Counted from the stretch's first letter, positions 15,001-27,424 are shown. The stretch is 64,000 nucleotides of DNA from Perkinsus olseni (GCA_013115125.1 JABANN010000008.1:111435-175434), one strand, 5' to 3'. The notes: generated by a model from the sequence alone, not told the origin. Numbers and translations: made by a program.

Positions 15001-18000
15001 AGTCAGCCGCTCTGTCGAGCTCTCTATCATTACGGAGCATGATCAGGCTCGGAAGCTCAATGTCAGTCCTGAGTATTGCCAGAGCTGCATCCTCCATCTC
15101 TGTGGCGTCCTTCGCTAACTTCGGCTCTAGCCTGTCGATCCGCAACCTCGCGCGTATTGGAGGTCAGCAGTCCGTGCTGGAGCAGGTGTCGTTCGGCTCC
15201 TCGCTCTCACTGCGGTCGTTCGCTCGGCTGTCTGGCAGTCTGACGGTGTTGGACTATGTGTCTCTGGGCAGCAGCTTATCCCTGCGTACCATTGCCCGGC
15301 TCGGTAGTGGCATATCGGTTGTCGCCGATACTCGAGTCATGGGATCAGTCTCGGCACTGGGGCTGGCCCGCATGGCATCCACGTGCTCCGTGATGGAAGA
15401 AGCATCACTCGGGTCCTCGCTGTCGCTGAGATCTTTCTCAAGGCTCGGTAGCAAGTTCAGTGTCCTTGACTTCGCGGTTCTCGGGTCCAGCCTCTCTGTC
15501 AGAGCTCTGACACGACTGGGCAGCTCGGTGTCGGTACTCGCTCAATCGTCTATGGGATCAGCCATCACGGTATTGGGCCACGCCCACCTTGGGTCATCTT
15601 TGTCCCTGCGTTCCTTCGCACGAATGGGCGGTAAACTAAGCGTGATAAACGAAGCCTCACTCGGTTCGTCGCTCAGCCTGAGAGGTGCTGCCCGCCTCGG
15701 CAGTTCCCTATCGGTGACTGGCTTAGCAAGGTTTGGGTCGGTCTATGCTGTCTCCCTCGTCGATGCCTGTAGCCTGGGTTCCGGTCTCTCCCTGAGGTCC
15801 TTCGCCCGACTCGGCAGCTCGCTCTCAGTTACAGGAGCAGCCATCGGTGCATCTTCGATATCGATCTTGGGTTCAGCATCGCTCGGCAGTGCCCTGTCAG
15901 TATTATCTCAGACAGAGCTTGGCTCGTCTCTATCCCTGAGGTCGTTCGCTAAGCTCTCGAGCAAGGTGTCCGCACTGGACTCCACTGCTCTGGGTAGCTC
16001 GCTCTCATTGCGTAGCTCGGCCCGATTGGGCAGTGCAGTATCAGCGTACGGATTGGCCCTCTGGGGCTCCTCTGTGTCCGCCTTGGGTATGAGCTCGTTT
16101 GGCTCATCGCTCTCGCTAAGAGGATTCTCCCGTCTTGGCAGTACCGTCTCGGTATTCTCCGCAGCGAGCTTCGGCGGCACCGTGTCGGCACTTGGATCCA
16201 CAGCCTTCGGATCGTCGCTGTCGCTCCGCTCGTTTGCTCGACTCGGAGGTCAGACGTCGGCGTTGGACTCGGCCCTGCTGAGCAGCTCTCTATCCCTGCG
16301 GAGCATGACTCGCCTTGGCTCTGCTCTCAGTGCGACCTCTAGCATTATCACCGGCAGCACTGTCTCAGCGCTGAGCTGCGGTAGATTTGGTAGCTCCCTG
16401 TCGGTCCTCGACTCGACTGCTCTCGCTTCGTCGTTGTCGCTCAGAGGCTTCGCTAGGTTGGGATCGGGAGCCTCCGTCCTGGCCTCTGCCCGGCTAAGTG
16501 GTGCCCTGTCCGTTACCGACTCCATAGCCTTCGGCTCTTCCCTGTCGGTTCGATCGTTCTCGAGGCTTGGTGGGCAGCTGTCCGTTGTAGATGCAGCGAC
16601 CATCTCGAGCTCGCTGTCACTGCGGACTTTCGCTCGTCTCGGCTCCTCCGTGAGCGTCTTTAGCTCCGCCTCTTGCGGATCCTCGACCTCGTCCCTAGCA
16701 GCCACGAGGTTGGGTAGCAGTCTGAGTGCTCTCGACTTCACTGTACTCGGCAGCTCGTTGTCTCTGAGGAACTTTGCCCGCCTTGGTAGTGGCTTGTCGG
16801 TTACTGGCCTGACTAGGACAGGCTCAGTCTATGCTCTATCCGTGATTGCTGGTACTCAACTTGCTTCGTCGCTGTCCCTCCGATCGTTCGCTCGCATCGG
16901 CAGTGGAATGAGCGTCGTGTCGACGGTGCGGGTCTCGGCTGATCTCTCTATTCAGGCAGCCTCTAAGCTCAGTGACTCGCTGAGTGTGGCTGGATGCGCT
17001 CACCTCGGCTCATCTCTATCACTACGTTCGTTTACTCGACTGGGCAGCTCCTTGACGGCTATGGACGCCGCTCTTCTTGCAAGCAGTCTCTCGTTGAGGG
17101 CCGCCGCTAGGCTTGGCAGCTCAGTCTCCATTACGGGCCTTGCCCGCTTGGGCTCCCTCTACCAGCTGTCGGTCATAGCTGGCGTCAACTTTGCGAGCAG
17201 CCTATCCTTGAGGAGCTTCTGCAGACTCGGGAGCTCGGGCTCGGTGGTCGGCGCTGTAGCACTGGGTTCTCGGTTGTCCGCGCTCGCCGAGGTGAGGACT
17301 GGATCGGCCCTTTCTGTCTTGGACGCTGCCAGTTTCGCTTCGAGCGTATCTTTGCGATCCTTCGCTCGTCTGGCTTCTAAGGCGTCCCTGCTGGACTACG
17401 TGAACATCGGATCCTCCCTGAGCGTGCGTAGCTTCGCCCGGCTATCTGATGACCTGTCAGTTGCCGAGCGAGTTCGAGTAGGCTCGACTGTTTCTGCTCT
17501 GAGTTACGGCAGATTCGGTGGCAGCTGTAGCGTGCTTGACCTGGCCAGCCTGGGATCTTCCCTGTCCCTCCGATCGTTCGCTAGGCTTTCAAGTCAAGCT
17601 TCTGTGCTTGGCAGTGCCGCCTTCGGAAGCTCCCTATCGCTGAGGACCTTCGCTCGACTCAGCAGCTCCGTTTCGGCCATTGGTATCGGTGTCTTCGGAA
17701 GTGCTGTCTCAATATGCAGTCAAGCTCACTTCGGTAGCTCCCTCTCGCTACGGTCGTTCGCCCGTATCGCTGGAGCGGTGAGCATCGTCGATCTGGCTAA
17801 CCTGGGCTCTTCCCTATCAATCAGCAACTTCACAAAGGTTGGCAAATTCGCTTCGGTGTTGGACTTTGTCCACATCGGCAGCACTCTCTCCCTGAGAGGT
17901 GCAGCACGCCTCGGCAGCGGCCTCTCCGTCGCTGGCATCGCCCGCCTGGGTTCTGTCTACAAGCTCTCAACCGTGGCTTTGACCTCGCTCGGGTCAGCCC

Positions 18001-21000
18001 TGTCAGTCAGATCCTTTGCCAGGCTAGGCTCGTCCGTTTCCCTTCTGGGCCAGTGCAAGTTATCAGACTCGATCTCGGTCGTCAGCTTCGCTAACTTCGG
18101 ATCATCGCTCTCTCTCCGTTCACTAGCACGTCTGGGCAGCAAGCTCACTGCTCTCGACTATGCCAACCTCGGTAGCTCACTATCACTCAGAGCGGCTGCT
18201 CGCCTCGGGAGCTCGGTTAGTGCAGCACTGGACAGCTCCGTCTCCGGCAAGGTGTCGATAATCGGGGCTCTAGCCTTCGGCTCATCGCTCTCCCTGAGAT
18301 CATTCTCCCGTCTTTCTGGCAAGATCAGTGTGCTCGACGCCGCCACCATCGGCAGCAGCCTCTCGCTGCGTTGTGCGGCTAGGCTCGGTAGCAGCATCTC
18401 TATCATTGGGGTTGTTCGCGCTGGAGATTCGGTATCCGCTCTCGGTGCCTCTATGTTGGGCAGCTCCTTGACTGCGATCTCTCATACTACTTTGGCAAGC
18501 TCTCTGTCTCTTCGATCCTTCGCTAGGCTCGGCAGTAAGCTCACTGCCCTAGACTATGTGAGCCTCGGATCGAGCTTATCAGTACGGTCTGCCGTGCGAG
18601 CGGGGAGTAGCCTCTCTATCGTCGGCCTTTTCCGTTTCGGCTCGATCTCCGCCATTTCGGTCGTTGACTACACTGAGCTTGGCAGCAGCCTATCGGTGAG
18701 GTCCTTCTCCAGGCTGGGGAGTTCTCTGTCCGTGAGCACAGATTCCAGCTTCGGGGGAACTTTATCCACCCTCGGTAGCGCGTCGTTCGGCTCATCGCTG
18801 TCGCTTCGGTCATTCGGTCGACTAGGTTCCAGTGTGACTATATGCGACCTCGCCACGATCTCGAGCAGCTTGTCCTTACGTGGTCTAGTACGGCTCGGTT
18901 CGAGTCTGTCGGCCACTGCTGCTGCCAGCTTAGGCGATACTGTATCGGTTCTCGGATCGACACACTTGGGCTCGTCTCTATCGCTCCGCAGCTTCGCAAG
19001 GCTCGGCAGCAAGCTGTCAGTGATTGACTACGTTTGCCTTTCCAGTAGCCTAAGCGTTCGGAGCTTCGTCCGCTTCGGGAGCGCTTTCAGCGTGGCCGGA
19101 TCGGCACTGTCGGGCGGATCCACCCTATCTATCCAGAACGAGGTTCACTTCGCCAGCGCCTTGTCGGTACTGGACGCCACTTGCCTCGGGTCGTCCTTCT
19201 CGGTGCGGTCCCTTGCAAGTCTTGGAAGCCGCCTGAGCGTCATGGATTGCGTTATGTTCGGCAGCTCATTGTCGCTGAGAAGTGCTGCTCGGTTGGGCTC
19301 TTCCCTCTCCCTTACCGCTGGAACGAAGATGGCGAGCTGCGTCTCTCTCATTGGCGCGGCTACTTTCGGCTCTTCTCTATCCTTGAGGTCCTTCGCCTGT
19401 TTGGGAAGCGAGACCTCTTGTCTTGACAAAGCCACCTTCGGCTCATCACTGTCTCTGCGCTCCTTCGCAAGACTGGGTAGTAGGACCTCAGCCATCGACT
19501 GCACGCTCCTGAGCTCAGCGTTGTCTCTTCGTGGACTTGCCCGTCTAGGTAGCGGCCTCAGCGTCACTGGATTGGCTCGGCTGGGTTCCCTCTATAAGCT
19601 TTCCACGATCGACCAGGGATGCCTGGCCTCCAGCTTGTCCCTTCGGTCCTTCGCTCGTCTAGGCTCAGGAGCAAGCATCCTGGGGAGCACTCGAGTGTCT
19701 TCCACTCTCAGCGCTCTCGATGCTATGAGCTTCGGTTCAACACTGTCGGTGCGGAACTTCGCTCGGGTCGGTGCTCGGCTGAGTGCCTTCGACTGTACCA
19801 ACTTGGGAAGCTCCCTATCCATGCGGTCATTCGCTAGATTGGGCAGCTCTCTATCTCTACTTGGTGATGCCTCTGCCAGCGCATCTTTGTCCGTGATTTC
19901 ACAGGGCGAGCTAGGCTCGTCTCTCTCGCTGAGATCGTTCGCGCGGCTCGGTAGCTCTATATCCACCACTATGGGCGCCCGTATGGCCGGTAGTCTCTCC
20001 GTCCTGGGAGCAGCCAGCTTCGGTTCGAGCCTTTCTCTCAAGAGGACAGCTCGTCTATCGTCAGCACTCTCCACTCTCGCCCAGACGGCCTTCGGAAGTT
20101 CTCTTTCCCTCAGGGCGTTCGCAAGGTTGGGCAGCAGCGCTAGTGTACTTGGCCTCGCCCGAACCGGATCTGTCTACACTGCATCAGTTCTGTCCGCGGT
20201 GAATCTGGGCTCATCGTTGTCTTTGCGGAACTACGCACGGGTCGGTAGTGGAGTCTCGGTGCTTGGGCTCCTGCGAGTCGGGTCTGCCTACAAGCTTTCG
20301 GTGGTCGCCGCTAACACTCTGGCCTCCTCGCTTTCGTTGAGGTCTTTCGCTAGACTGGGCAGTAAGCTCACTGCCTTAGACTACGTGGCTTTCGGCAGCT
20401 CTCTCTCACTCCGATCGAGCGCTCGACTAGCTGACTCTGCCTCGGTCATTAACTGGTGCTCGCTGGGTTCCTCGCTATCCCTGCGGAGTTTCGGCCGTGT
20501 GAGTGGGCATGTCTCCGTGCTCGACTTCCTCGTGCTTGGGAGCTCTTTATCCGTCAGAGCAGCCACTCGTATTGGTAGCGGCCTGTCGGTCCATGGACTG
20601 CTCAGATGTGGCTCCTTCCAGAGCTTATCGTGCTTCGACAGTCTGACTCTGGGCAGCACTGTGTCCCTGCGGTCCTACTCCCGGTTCGGGAGCTCTATGT
20701 CGCTCTTCGGGGCTGCTACATTTGGTGGAACTATCTCGGCTATGTCCGAGGCCTCACTGGGATCCTCGCTATCTCTCCGCTCCTTCGCCCGGCTCTGTGG
20801 TGCGGTCAGCGTCCTCGACTATGCGGCTCTTGGCAGCGCATTATCGCTACGATGTACTGCTCGTCTTGGAAGCGGCCTGTCGGTTGTGGGCCTGGCTCGC
20901 ATCGGCTCATGCTATGCTCTGTCAACGATTGCTAGTACCAGTCTAGCGTCTTCCCTATCGCTTCGGTCGTTCGCTCGACTCGGCAGCGGCTATTCAGTGC

Positions 21001-24000
21001 TAGGCACTACCAAGCTCCATGGAAGCCTGTCCGTTCTCGACGTTATGCGCTGTGGGTCAACGATATCCATTCGCTCTTTCAGCCGCTTCTCCTCTCGCTG
21101 CAGCCTCCTCGACTACGCCGACCTCGGTAGCTCCATCTCTGTACGAAGCTTCTCTCGGCTCGGCAGTGGCGTCTCGGTGACGGCACCAGCACACGCCGGG
21201 TCCACCCTTTCTGCCGTTGCGGCCGCTAGGCTGGGAGATGCTGCCTCCGTATTGGGAGCGACGCATTTAGGTAGCAGCTTGTCTCTGAGAAGCTTTGCAC
21301 GTCTCGGCAGTAAATGCAGCGCCGTGGATATGGCGAGTCTTGGCAGCTCCCTGTCTGTCCGATCCTTCTCAAGGATTGGCAGCGGCGTTTCTGTCCTCGG
21401 CCTAGCACGGGTTGGCTCCATCTACAAGCTCTCTGTGATAGCGTCTACCTCGCTGGGCTCCTCACTCTCTTTGAGAGGCTTTGCTAGGTTGGGAAGTGCG
21501 GTGTCCACGACTTCGGCTGTTAGACTATCTGGCGACCTGTCAATCCTCGGTCTGATCAAGGCCTCTAGCAGTGTTTCAGCTCTCGACGCTGTGACCCTGG
21601 GCTCCTCCCTCTCGCTGCGGTCATTCGCTAGGCTCTCGTCTAAGATCAGTGTACTGAACTACGCGCAGCTGAGCAGCTCAGTCTCGATGCGAAGCTTCGC
21701 TCGGCTGGGTAGCAGCATCTCTGTTGTGAGTGGAGTTCATGTTGGCTCTACCCTATCAGCTCTTGGACACAGTCGATTGAGCGGAGCAGTGTCTGCACTT
21801 GCTGCGGCTACCTTCGGATCAAGCCTATCTCTGCGATCGTTCGCTCGTCTGGCTAGCAGGCTGTCCATCCTGGACGCAGCGACATGCGCCAGCTCATTGT
21901 CTTTGAGGGGAGCAGCACGTCTAGGAAGCGGCTTGAGCGTCTTCGGACTATGCCGGGTTGGTTCCTTATCTAAGATAAGCATACTGGATTCATCTACGAT
22001 GGGGAGTAGCCTGTCGCTGAGGAGCTTCGCCCGCCTCGGATCGTCGATGTCTATTATCGGGTCCGGCGTCTGCGGTAGCAGCTTGTCTGCTATTTCCTCT
22101 GCCCACCTGGCCTCCTCGTTATCCCTCCGCTCTCTTGGTCGGTTGGGCAGTAAACTCAGTGTCCTGGACTTTGCCATCCTCGGCAGCGCGATATCGATGC
22201 GCAACTACATGCGCCTCGGTGGCTCGGTCTCGGCTGAAGGCTTCATCAAACTGGGGGCTTCGATATCGGCAGTCTCCTTTACCAACATAGGCTCAGCTCT
22301 TTCGGTTCGTGCCTTCACACGACTTGGCGGTGTCCTTTCGGTCCAAGACCGCATTGAGCTCGGCAGCAGTATGTCCCTCCGTAGCTTCGCGAGACTCGGG
22401 AGCTCTATGAGCCTCACCAGCTCTATAGTGATAGGCTCTGCTCTCTCAACCCTCGCAGCTTCGGAGCTCGGCTCTTCCTTAAGCGCGATCGGCCAGGTCG
22501 AGTTCGGGTCTTCTCTCTCGCTGAGAAGCTTCTCCAGACTAGGAGCCAAGATGTCGACCTTTGCTTCGACTGCTCTGGGCAGCTCCCTGTCCCTACGGTC
22601 CTTCGGTCGGCTCGGAAGCAGCCTCTCGGTTACCTTCTCTGCCCAGGTAGGCTCAGCCTTGTCAACCCTATCGTCAGCCCGCATCGGAGACTCTACGAGC
22701 ATCCTCGGTCAAGCTGCCTTCGGTTCCTCTCTATCTTTGAGAAGCTTCTCGCGTCTTGGAAGCAGCACGTCGTTGCTCGACTTCGCAACGCTAGGCAGTA
22801 GCTTCTCGCTAAGATCCTTTGGTCGCCTTGCGAGCGGCTTCTCAGCGGTTGGAGGCGCTCATGTTGGGTCAAGTATCTCCGTCATTTGCGCCGCCCACTT
22901 CGGTAGCTCTATGTCACTACGATCGTACTCTCGTTTGGGGAGTAAGCTCAGCCTACTCTCTGAGGCAGCCATCTCGAGTTCGATGTCTTTGCGAAGCTTT
23001 GCACGACTGGGCAGCAAGCTGTCAGCTCTTAGCGGTGTAGCTCTGAGTTCGTCTTTGTCTCTGAGGTCTGCTGCACGGCTCGGAAGCTCGGTCTCGGTCC
23101 TGGGGCTTGCCCGTATTGGATCGATCTACAAGCTCTCCGTCATTGGAAGTTCCGCCCTTGCATCTGGCTTGTCATTGCGCTCCTTCGCTCGCGTCGGCAG
23201 CTGCGTGTCGGTCCTCGGCGCAGTCAGAGTGCAGAGCGCTCTCAGTGTACAAACACTTACGCGCCTGAGCGACTCTCTATCGGTCCTGGGAGCTGCAGTG
23301 TTTGGATCATCCCTATCACTGCGATCCTTCGCCCGGCTGGGCAGTAAGTGCTCAGCTTTGGACTACGCCAACCTTGCCAGCTCGTTGTCTTTAAGAGCAG
23401 CATGCAGACTTGGCAGCTCCGTGTCGGTTCTCGGCCTCGCCAGAGTCGGCTCGGTCTACAAACTATCTACGATTGCCTTCTCTACGCTGGCTAGCTCCAT
23501 CTCTTGCCGTAGTTTTGCTCGGCTCGGGTCGAGCATAAGCGCTCTAGCAAATGTCCGTATCTCGAGCGCCCTCTCTACGGTGGATTACGCAACTTTCGGA
23601 AGCACTCTGAGCTGCAGATCCTTTGCACGAGTCGGCGGTAGGCTATCTGTGCTCGAGGAGGTTTCCTTCGGGAGCAGCCTCTCTCTGCGCCAGTTCGCTC
23701 GTCTTGGCAGCGGTGTGAGTGCTCTCGGTAGCGCAAAGCTTTCTTCAGCTCTGTCCGCGGTTGGTCTCTCCTCTTGCGGAAGCGCCCTCTCTCTGCGGTC
23801 CTTCGCGCGATTGGGCAGCTCTATGTCTGCTATGAGTGGTGGCAGGTTTGGTGGCTCGGTGTCCATAGTTAGCTGGATACATCTCGGCTCCAGCCTCTCG
23901 CTCGGCTCCTTCGCAAGGGTTGCCGCCTCCCTCTCGGCATTTGGCAGTTCCACTCTCGGAAGCAGCCTGTCGCTGAGGAGCTTCCTTCGGCTCGGCAGCA

Positions 24001-25373
24001 GCCTTTCCCTCGTCGGAGCTATTACTGGCTCGTCCTCTCTGAGTGCCATTAGTAATGCTCGGCTAGGGTGTGGAGTATCAGCTCTTGATTCAGCCAATCT
24101 GGGATCGAGCCTCTCACTGCGTAGTCTTGCTAGGCTCGGCAGCAGCGTTTCCCTCATCGGCGTAGCGCGAGCTGCGAGCGCCATCTCGGTGGTGGACAGT
24201 GGCACTTTCGGAAGTTCCCTGTCTCTGAGGTCCTTCGCCCGGTTGTCCAGCAGCGTATCGGTAGCCTCCACGGTGACTGGCGGAAGTGTCTTCTCCACAC
24301 TGAGCTCAGCTAAGGTCGGCGGGCATGTGTCGGTCATGGAGCAGGCCACTCTTGCCTCGTCGTTTTCCCTGAGATCGTTCGCTCGTCTGGGAAGCAAGCT
24401 GTCGGTTATCGATAAGATCAGTCTCGGCAGTTCCCTTTCTCTCAGAGGGCATGCCAGACTAGGCAGCAGCTTGTCCGTCCTGGGCTATGTCCGCTGCGGA
24501 TCTACGGCGGCCCTCTCTATCACTGATTCGGTCGACCTTGCTTCGAGCTTATCTCTCCGATCCTTCGCCCGCCTAGGAAGCGGCCTGTCGGTGACAGGCG
24601 CACTTCACGCATCTTCTGTGCTGTCGGCCCTCGGTGTTGCGAGGTTCAGCGCTGCGCTGTCTACCGCTGACTCAGTCAGTTTCGGCTCATCACTCTCGCT
24701 GAGGTCGTTTGCTAGACTTTCGAGCAAGCTTAGCGTACTCGACTTCGCTCAGTGTGGCAGCTCACTGTCACTGCGGACTACTGGCCGTCTCGGCAGCGGC
24801 TTGTCCGTTCTGGGCTTGGCTCGTATCGGCTCGGTCTACAAAATATCTATCATCGCCGAAGGTCACTTGGGCAGCTCTCTGTCACTGAGGTCCTTCGCGC
24901 GTCTCGGCAGCAGCCTCTCTGTGCATCTTGCGACCGAGTGTGGCTCTAGTCTGTCGGCATTGGGACATGGCCGTGTCGGTGACACCGTCAGCACACTAGG
25001 GGCCGCCCACATCGGGTCGAGTTTATCCTTGCGGAGCTTCGGCAGACTAGGCGGAAAGCTATCAGTGTTCGACTTTCCCAGCTTCGGCAGTTCTCTATCG
25101 CTGCGGGCGGTGGCTAGATTGGGAAGTTCCATTTCAGTCTCGTCAACTGCTACCGGTGGCTCCTCGTTATCAGCACTGAGCTTTGCTCGGCTGGGCGGTG
25201 CATGTTCAGCTGTCGGATCAGCTGCCTTTGGCTCGAGTCTCTCCCTGCGCAGCTTCGCTCGACTCGGTTCCAAGCTCTCGGTGATTGACTCGGCTGACCT
25301 TGGCAGCTCTTTGTCTCTGCGAGGTTTCTCGAGGCTTGGAAGTACCCTTAGTGTCCAAGGCGTGACGCACTTT
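3..25373 (+). repeat. Coding 36-nt (12-residue) repeat array, about 700 units
   Basis: The protein has a strict 12-residue period with consensus (L/F)-G-S-x-(L/V)-S-(V/L/T) followed by five variable residues. Core SSLSLRSFAR units alternate with LSVLDxxx or LSVTGLAR units. A 14-residue variant, VGSVYKLSVIAxTx, recurs dozens of times, nearly always after an SGLSVxGLAR unit. Pro and Trp are almost absent. Units differ freely in synonymous codons (TCx against AGx serine, CTx against TTG leucine) while residues stay fixed, so the array is old and held by selection on protein. A beta-solenoid with one short coil per unit, as in 12-residue-repeat insect antifreeze proteins, is a structural guess. 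Confidence 0.9.
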
Positions 25374-26974
25374 GGTGGAGTTCAGAGCGCTACAGCGTAT
25401 GCCTACGTCAACAAGGCGTCCGTGCTGGACTTGGTAAACTTCGCGTCAACACTATCGTTGAGAAGCTTCGGACGCCTTGGTAGCAGGCTTTCTGTCTACG
25501 ATTTCTCGTCATTCGGCAGCTCGCTATCCTTGCGCTCCTTCGCGAGAGTTGGAAGTAGCTTGTCGGTGACCAGCTCACTGAACTGTGGGTCGGTGCAGAG
25601 CACCACGGACTACGCCTACGTCAATAAGGTGTCTGTTCTGGACTTGGTGAATTTCGGCTCCTCTATATCTCTGCGGTCATTCGCAAGGCTGGGGAGTGTC
25701 ACGTCCATAACGAACTTCGCCAGCTTTGGAAGCACGCTGTCGCTACGATCTTTCGCTCGCTTGGGCAGCAGCATATCCGTTTTGGGACAACTAACTGCTG
25801 GTTCCACATTGACCGTAACTCATGCTACTTATGTCAACCAGCTCTCTTCTGCCGACCTGGTTCAGCTCGGAAGCAGCCTTTCGACACTGTCTTACACAAG
25901 GGTTAGCGGCAGCCTGTCCGTTCTAGACACAGTAAACTGCGGAAGCTCCATCTCATTGAGGAGCTTCGCACGCTTGGGTAGCGTCCTATCGCTACGGGAT
26001 ACGGCACACCTGGGATCAGCACTGAGCGTGCTCACCAATACATACGCGAACCAGCTATCTGTTATACAAGTGGCCACCTTTGGATCATCCTTGTCCATGC
26101 GGTCCTTCGCGAGACTAGGCAGCAAGCTATCCGTCGTTGACTTCGCGACGTTCGGGAGTAGCCTGTCGGTTAGAAGCTTTGTCCGCTTGGGCAGCTTCCA
26201 GTTATATGCTGGTTCGACTCGGGTTATATCGGCAACGGACGCAGGCACAGGCACATTACACGGTAGGCTCTATCTTCCCTTCCCCTCGTCGGCTCCGTTT
26301 GAATTCATCCGTACGTAGGTACCTGGACTGCCGATGTTGCACTGACAACGAGTGATCGTCGTTTGAAGCGAGACATCACACCGCTCTCTGTCGCCCTGGA
26401 GCCCACGGATGAGGAATCGGTTCCCGATCGTGAAGGGCCGGCCTCGCAACTCTTACGAGAGCTTCGACCGGTCGCTTTCAAGTTAGAGTCGGAGGTTCAA
26501 GCTGAAGCTGAAAGGCGACGATTCGGTTTCATTGCTCAGGTGAGGGAAAGAACTTTTTCCGCAGCCGTAGATCAGTGGCTACGGCCATTCGCGTATCTTC
26601 ATCTCCTCAGGACTTGGAACGGTTATTGCCCGAAGTTGTCCATCGCTCTGAGGGGCAAGATACCCTTTCAGTCTTATACCAGGACTTGATTGCAATTTTG
26701 ACTGGTGCAGTACAGGAACAGCAGGTGAGCCTTCTCGCACTTAGACAAGTCCGGGCATGTGTCTCATACCCTTTATCCTCGCTGAAAGTATACTGGACGC
26801 CCCAACGACGGTTCTTCTTGTCAGTCACGAATACGAGAGCTCGAGGAGCGTCTGACTGATTTGCAAACCAGATTCGAGGCCCACCTACTCGAGCATCTCC
26901 TGTACACTAACGGTACCGTAAACGTCACATCGCAATCAGCAGAACGCGGCGAGACTCGCCTATGGAATGGATAA
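3..26974 (+). CDS. Giant 12-residue-repeat protein with C-terminal intramolecular chaperone (S74/ICA) domain; 5' end outside window
   Basis: The reading frame is open from the first base, so the true start lies upstream. Exon 1 (3-26262) has no stop for 26 kb and encodes near-perfect 12-residue units such as LGSSLSLRSFAR and LGSKLSVLDYVA. I read three further exons: 26319-26539, 26611-26724 and 26825-26974. The apparent stop at 26316-26318 is the TAG acceptor of a 56-nt intron, and splicing turns GTLHG into GTLHGTWTADVAL. The total is 8914 residues in the window. The C-terminus reads TSDRRLKRDITPL, then LLRELRPVAFK, FGFIAQDLERLLPEVV and LYQDLIAIL, then a coiled coil (SRIRELEERLTDLQ). This order matches the Peptidase_S74 / intramolecular chaperone domain of phage tail spikes and MYRF. 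No membrane segment is visible at the C-terminus. A surface or extracellular trimeric fibre is inference. The domain call is strong; the role is unknown. Confidence 0.85.
25374..26225 (+). repeat. Four 71-residue C-terminal super-repeats (AYVNK modules)
   Basis: Just before the chaperone domain the array changes. Modules begin at 25374, 25587, 25800 and 26013, exactly 213 nt apart. Each has a special 23-residue unit (for example AYAYVNKASVLDLVNF, ATYVNQLSSADLVQL) followed by four ordinary 12-residue units. In the last module the fourth ordinary unit grades into GSFQLYAGSTRV. Such a regular transition zone could be a neck that joins the repeat shaft to the C-terminal trimerisation domain; that role is inferred. 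Confidence 0.8.
26321..26900 (+). other. Peptidase_S74 / intramolecular chaperone auto-processing domain, split over three exons
   Basis: The segment runs from TWTADVALTTSDRRLKRDI through FGFIAQDLERLLPEVV to LYQDLIAILTGAVQEQQ. In MYRF the cleavage Ser and catalytic Lys lie five residues apart in an SDRRxK context. Here the Ser is encoded at 26351-26353 and the Lys at 26366-26368, with the same spacing. Known members trimerise, help the upstream beta-structured stalk to fold and are then released by self-cleavage before this Ser. Introns are 26263-26318, 26540-26610 and 26725-26824, and each keeps the frame. Activity is inferred from residue conservation only. Confidence 0.82.
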
Positions 26975-27424
26975 CTCTTCCATAGCGTTTATGTGCAGAC
27001 GATTGTTTACAATCGTCTTGTCATATTTATGTAACATTTTAGTTAAGGGCGTTCTGCAACTCCTCTTTCAAGTGTGCCCTTGTTACCTCCCTGCGTGATG
27101 CGATGACTCTTCGATAATGGAAAGTTCATCGCCGGTGCGACTGGTGATATGGTATGTTCGTGACGCTACTGTGCTGAGTGTGACGACAAGGTCTACCGGC
27201 AATTCATTCTACCAACACACGAATGCATGTCACAAAGATCCATTATTTTATATACCCGATCGTTATAATAAGAAAACTCTTTGTTTTGTTGCCAGTCCTT
27301 ATCGCAGTATGCGTTTTACCGTGTGTGAGCGAGCGGCCGGGAAAATGGCTGGCATTCGGTGGTTCCAACTGGTAGCTGCGGACACCTGCTAACAGTCACG
27401 CACCGCCCCACACACAGAGTTGCT

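Noticed and set aside
590-25807. Many antisense ORFs of 60-314 residues opposite the giant repeat gene (for example 11546-12490, 4040-4918)
   Set aside because: They share one phase and consist of reverse-complemented repeat codons (xLPxRAKxRRDRxxP patterns). They have no start context or domains and are shadows of the sense repeats.
26316-26318. Stop codon ending the 26-kb ORF as the true protein end
   Set aside because: This TAG is the acceptor of a 56-nt intron. Splicing restores a conserved S74 domain in frame.
26321-26900. Phage or bacterial contamination because of the S74 domain
   Set aside because: The domain is split by spliceosomal-type introns and continuous with the eukaryotic repeat gene.
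26363-26974. A separate small gene downstream of the giant ORF
   Set aside because: Its sequence begins in the middle of the S74 domain and joins the giant exon in frame across a GT-AG intron.
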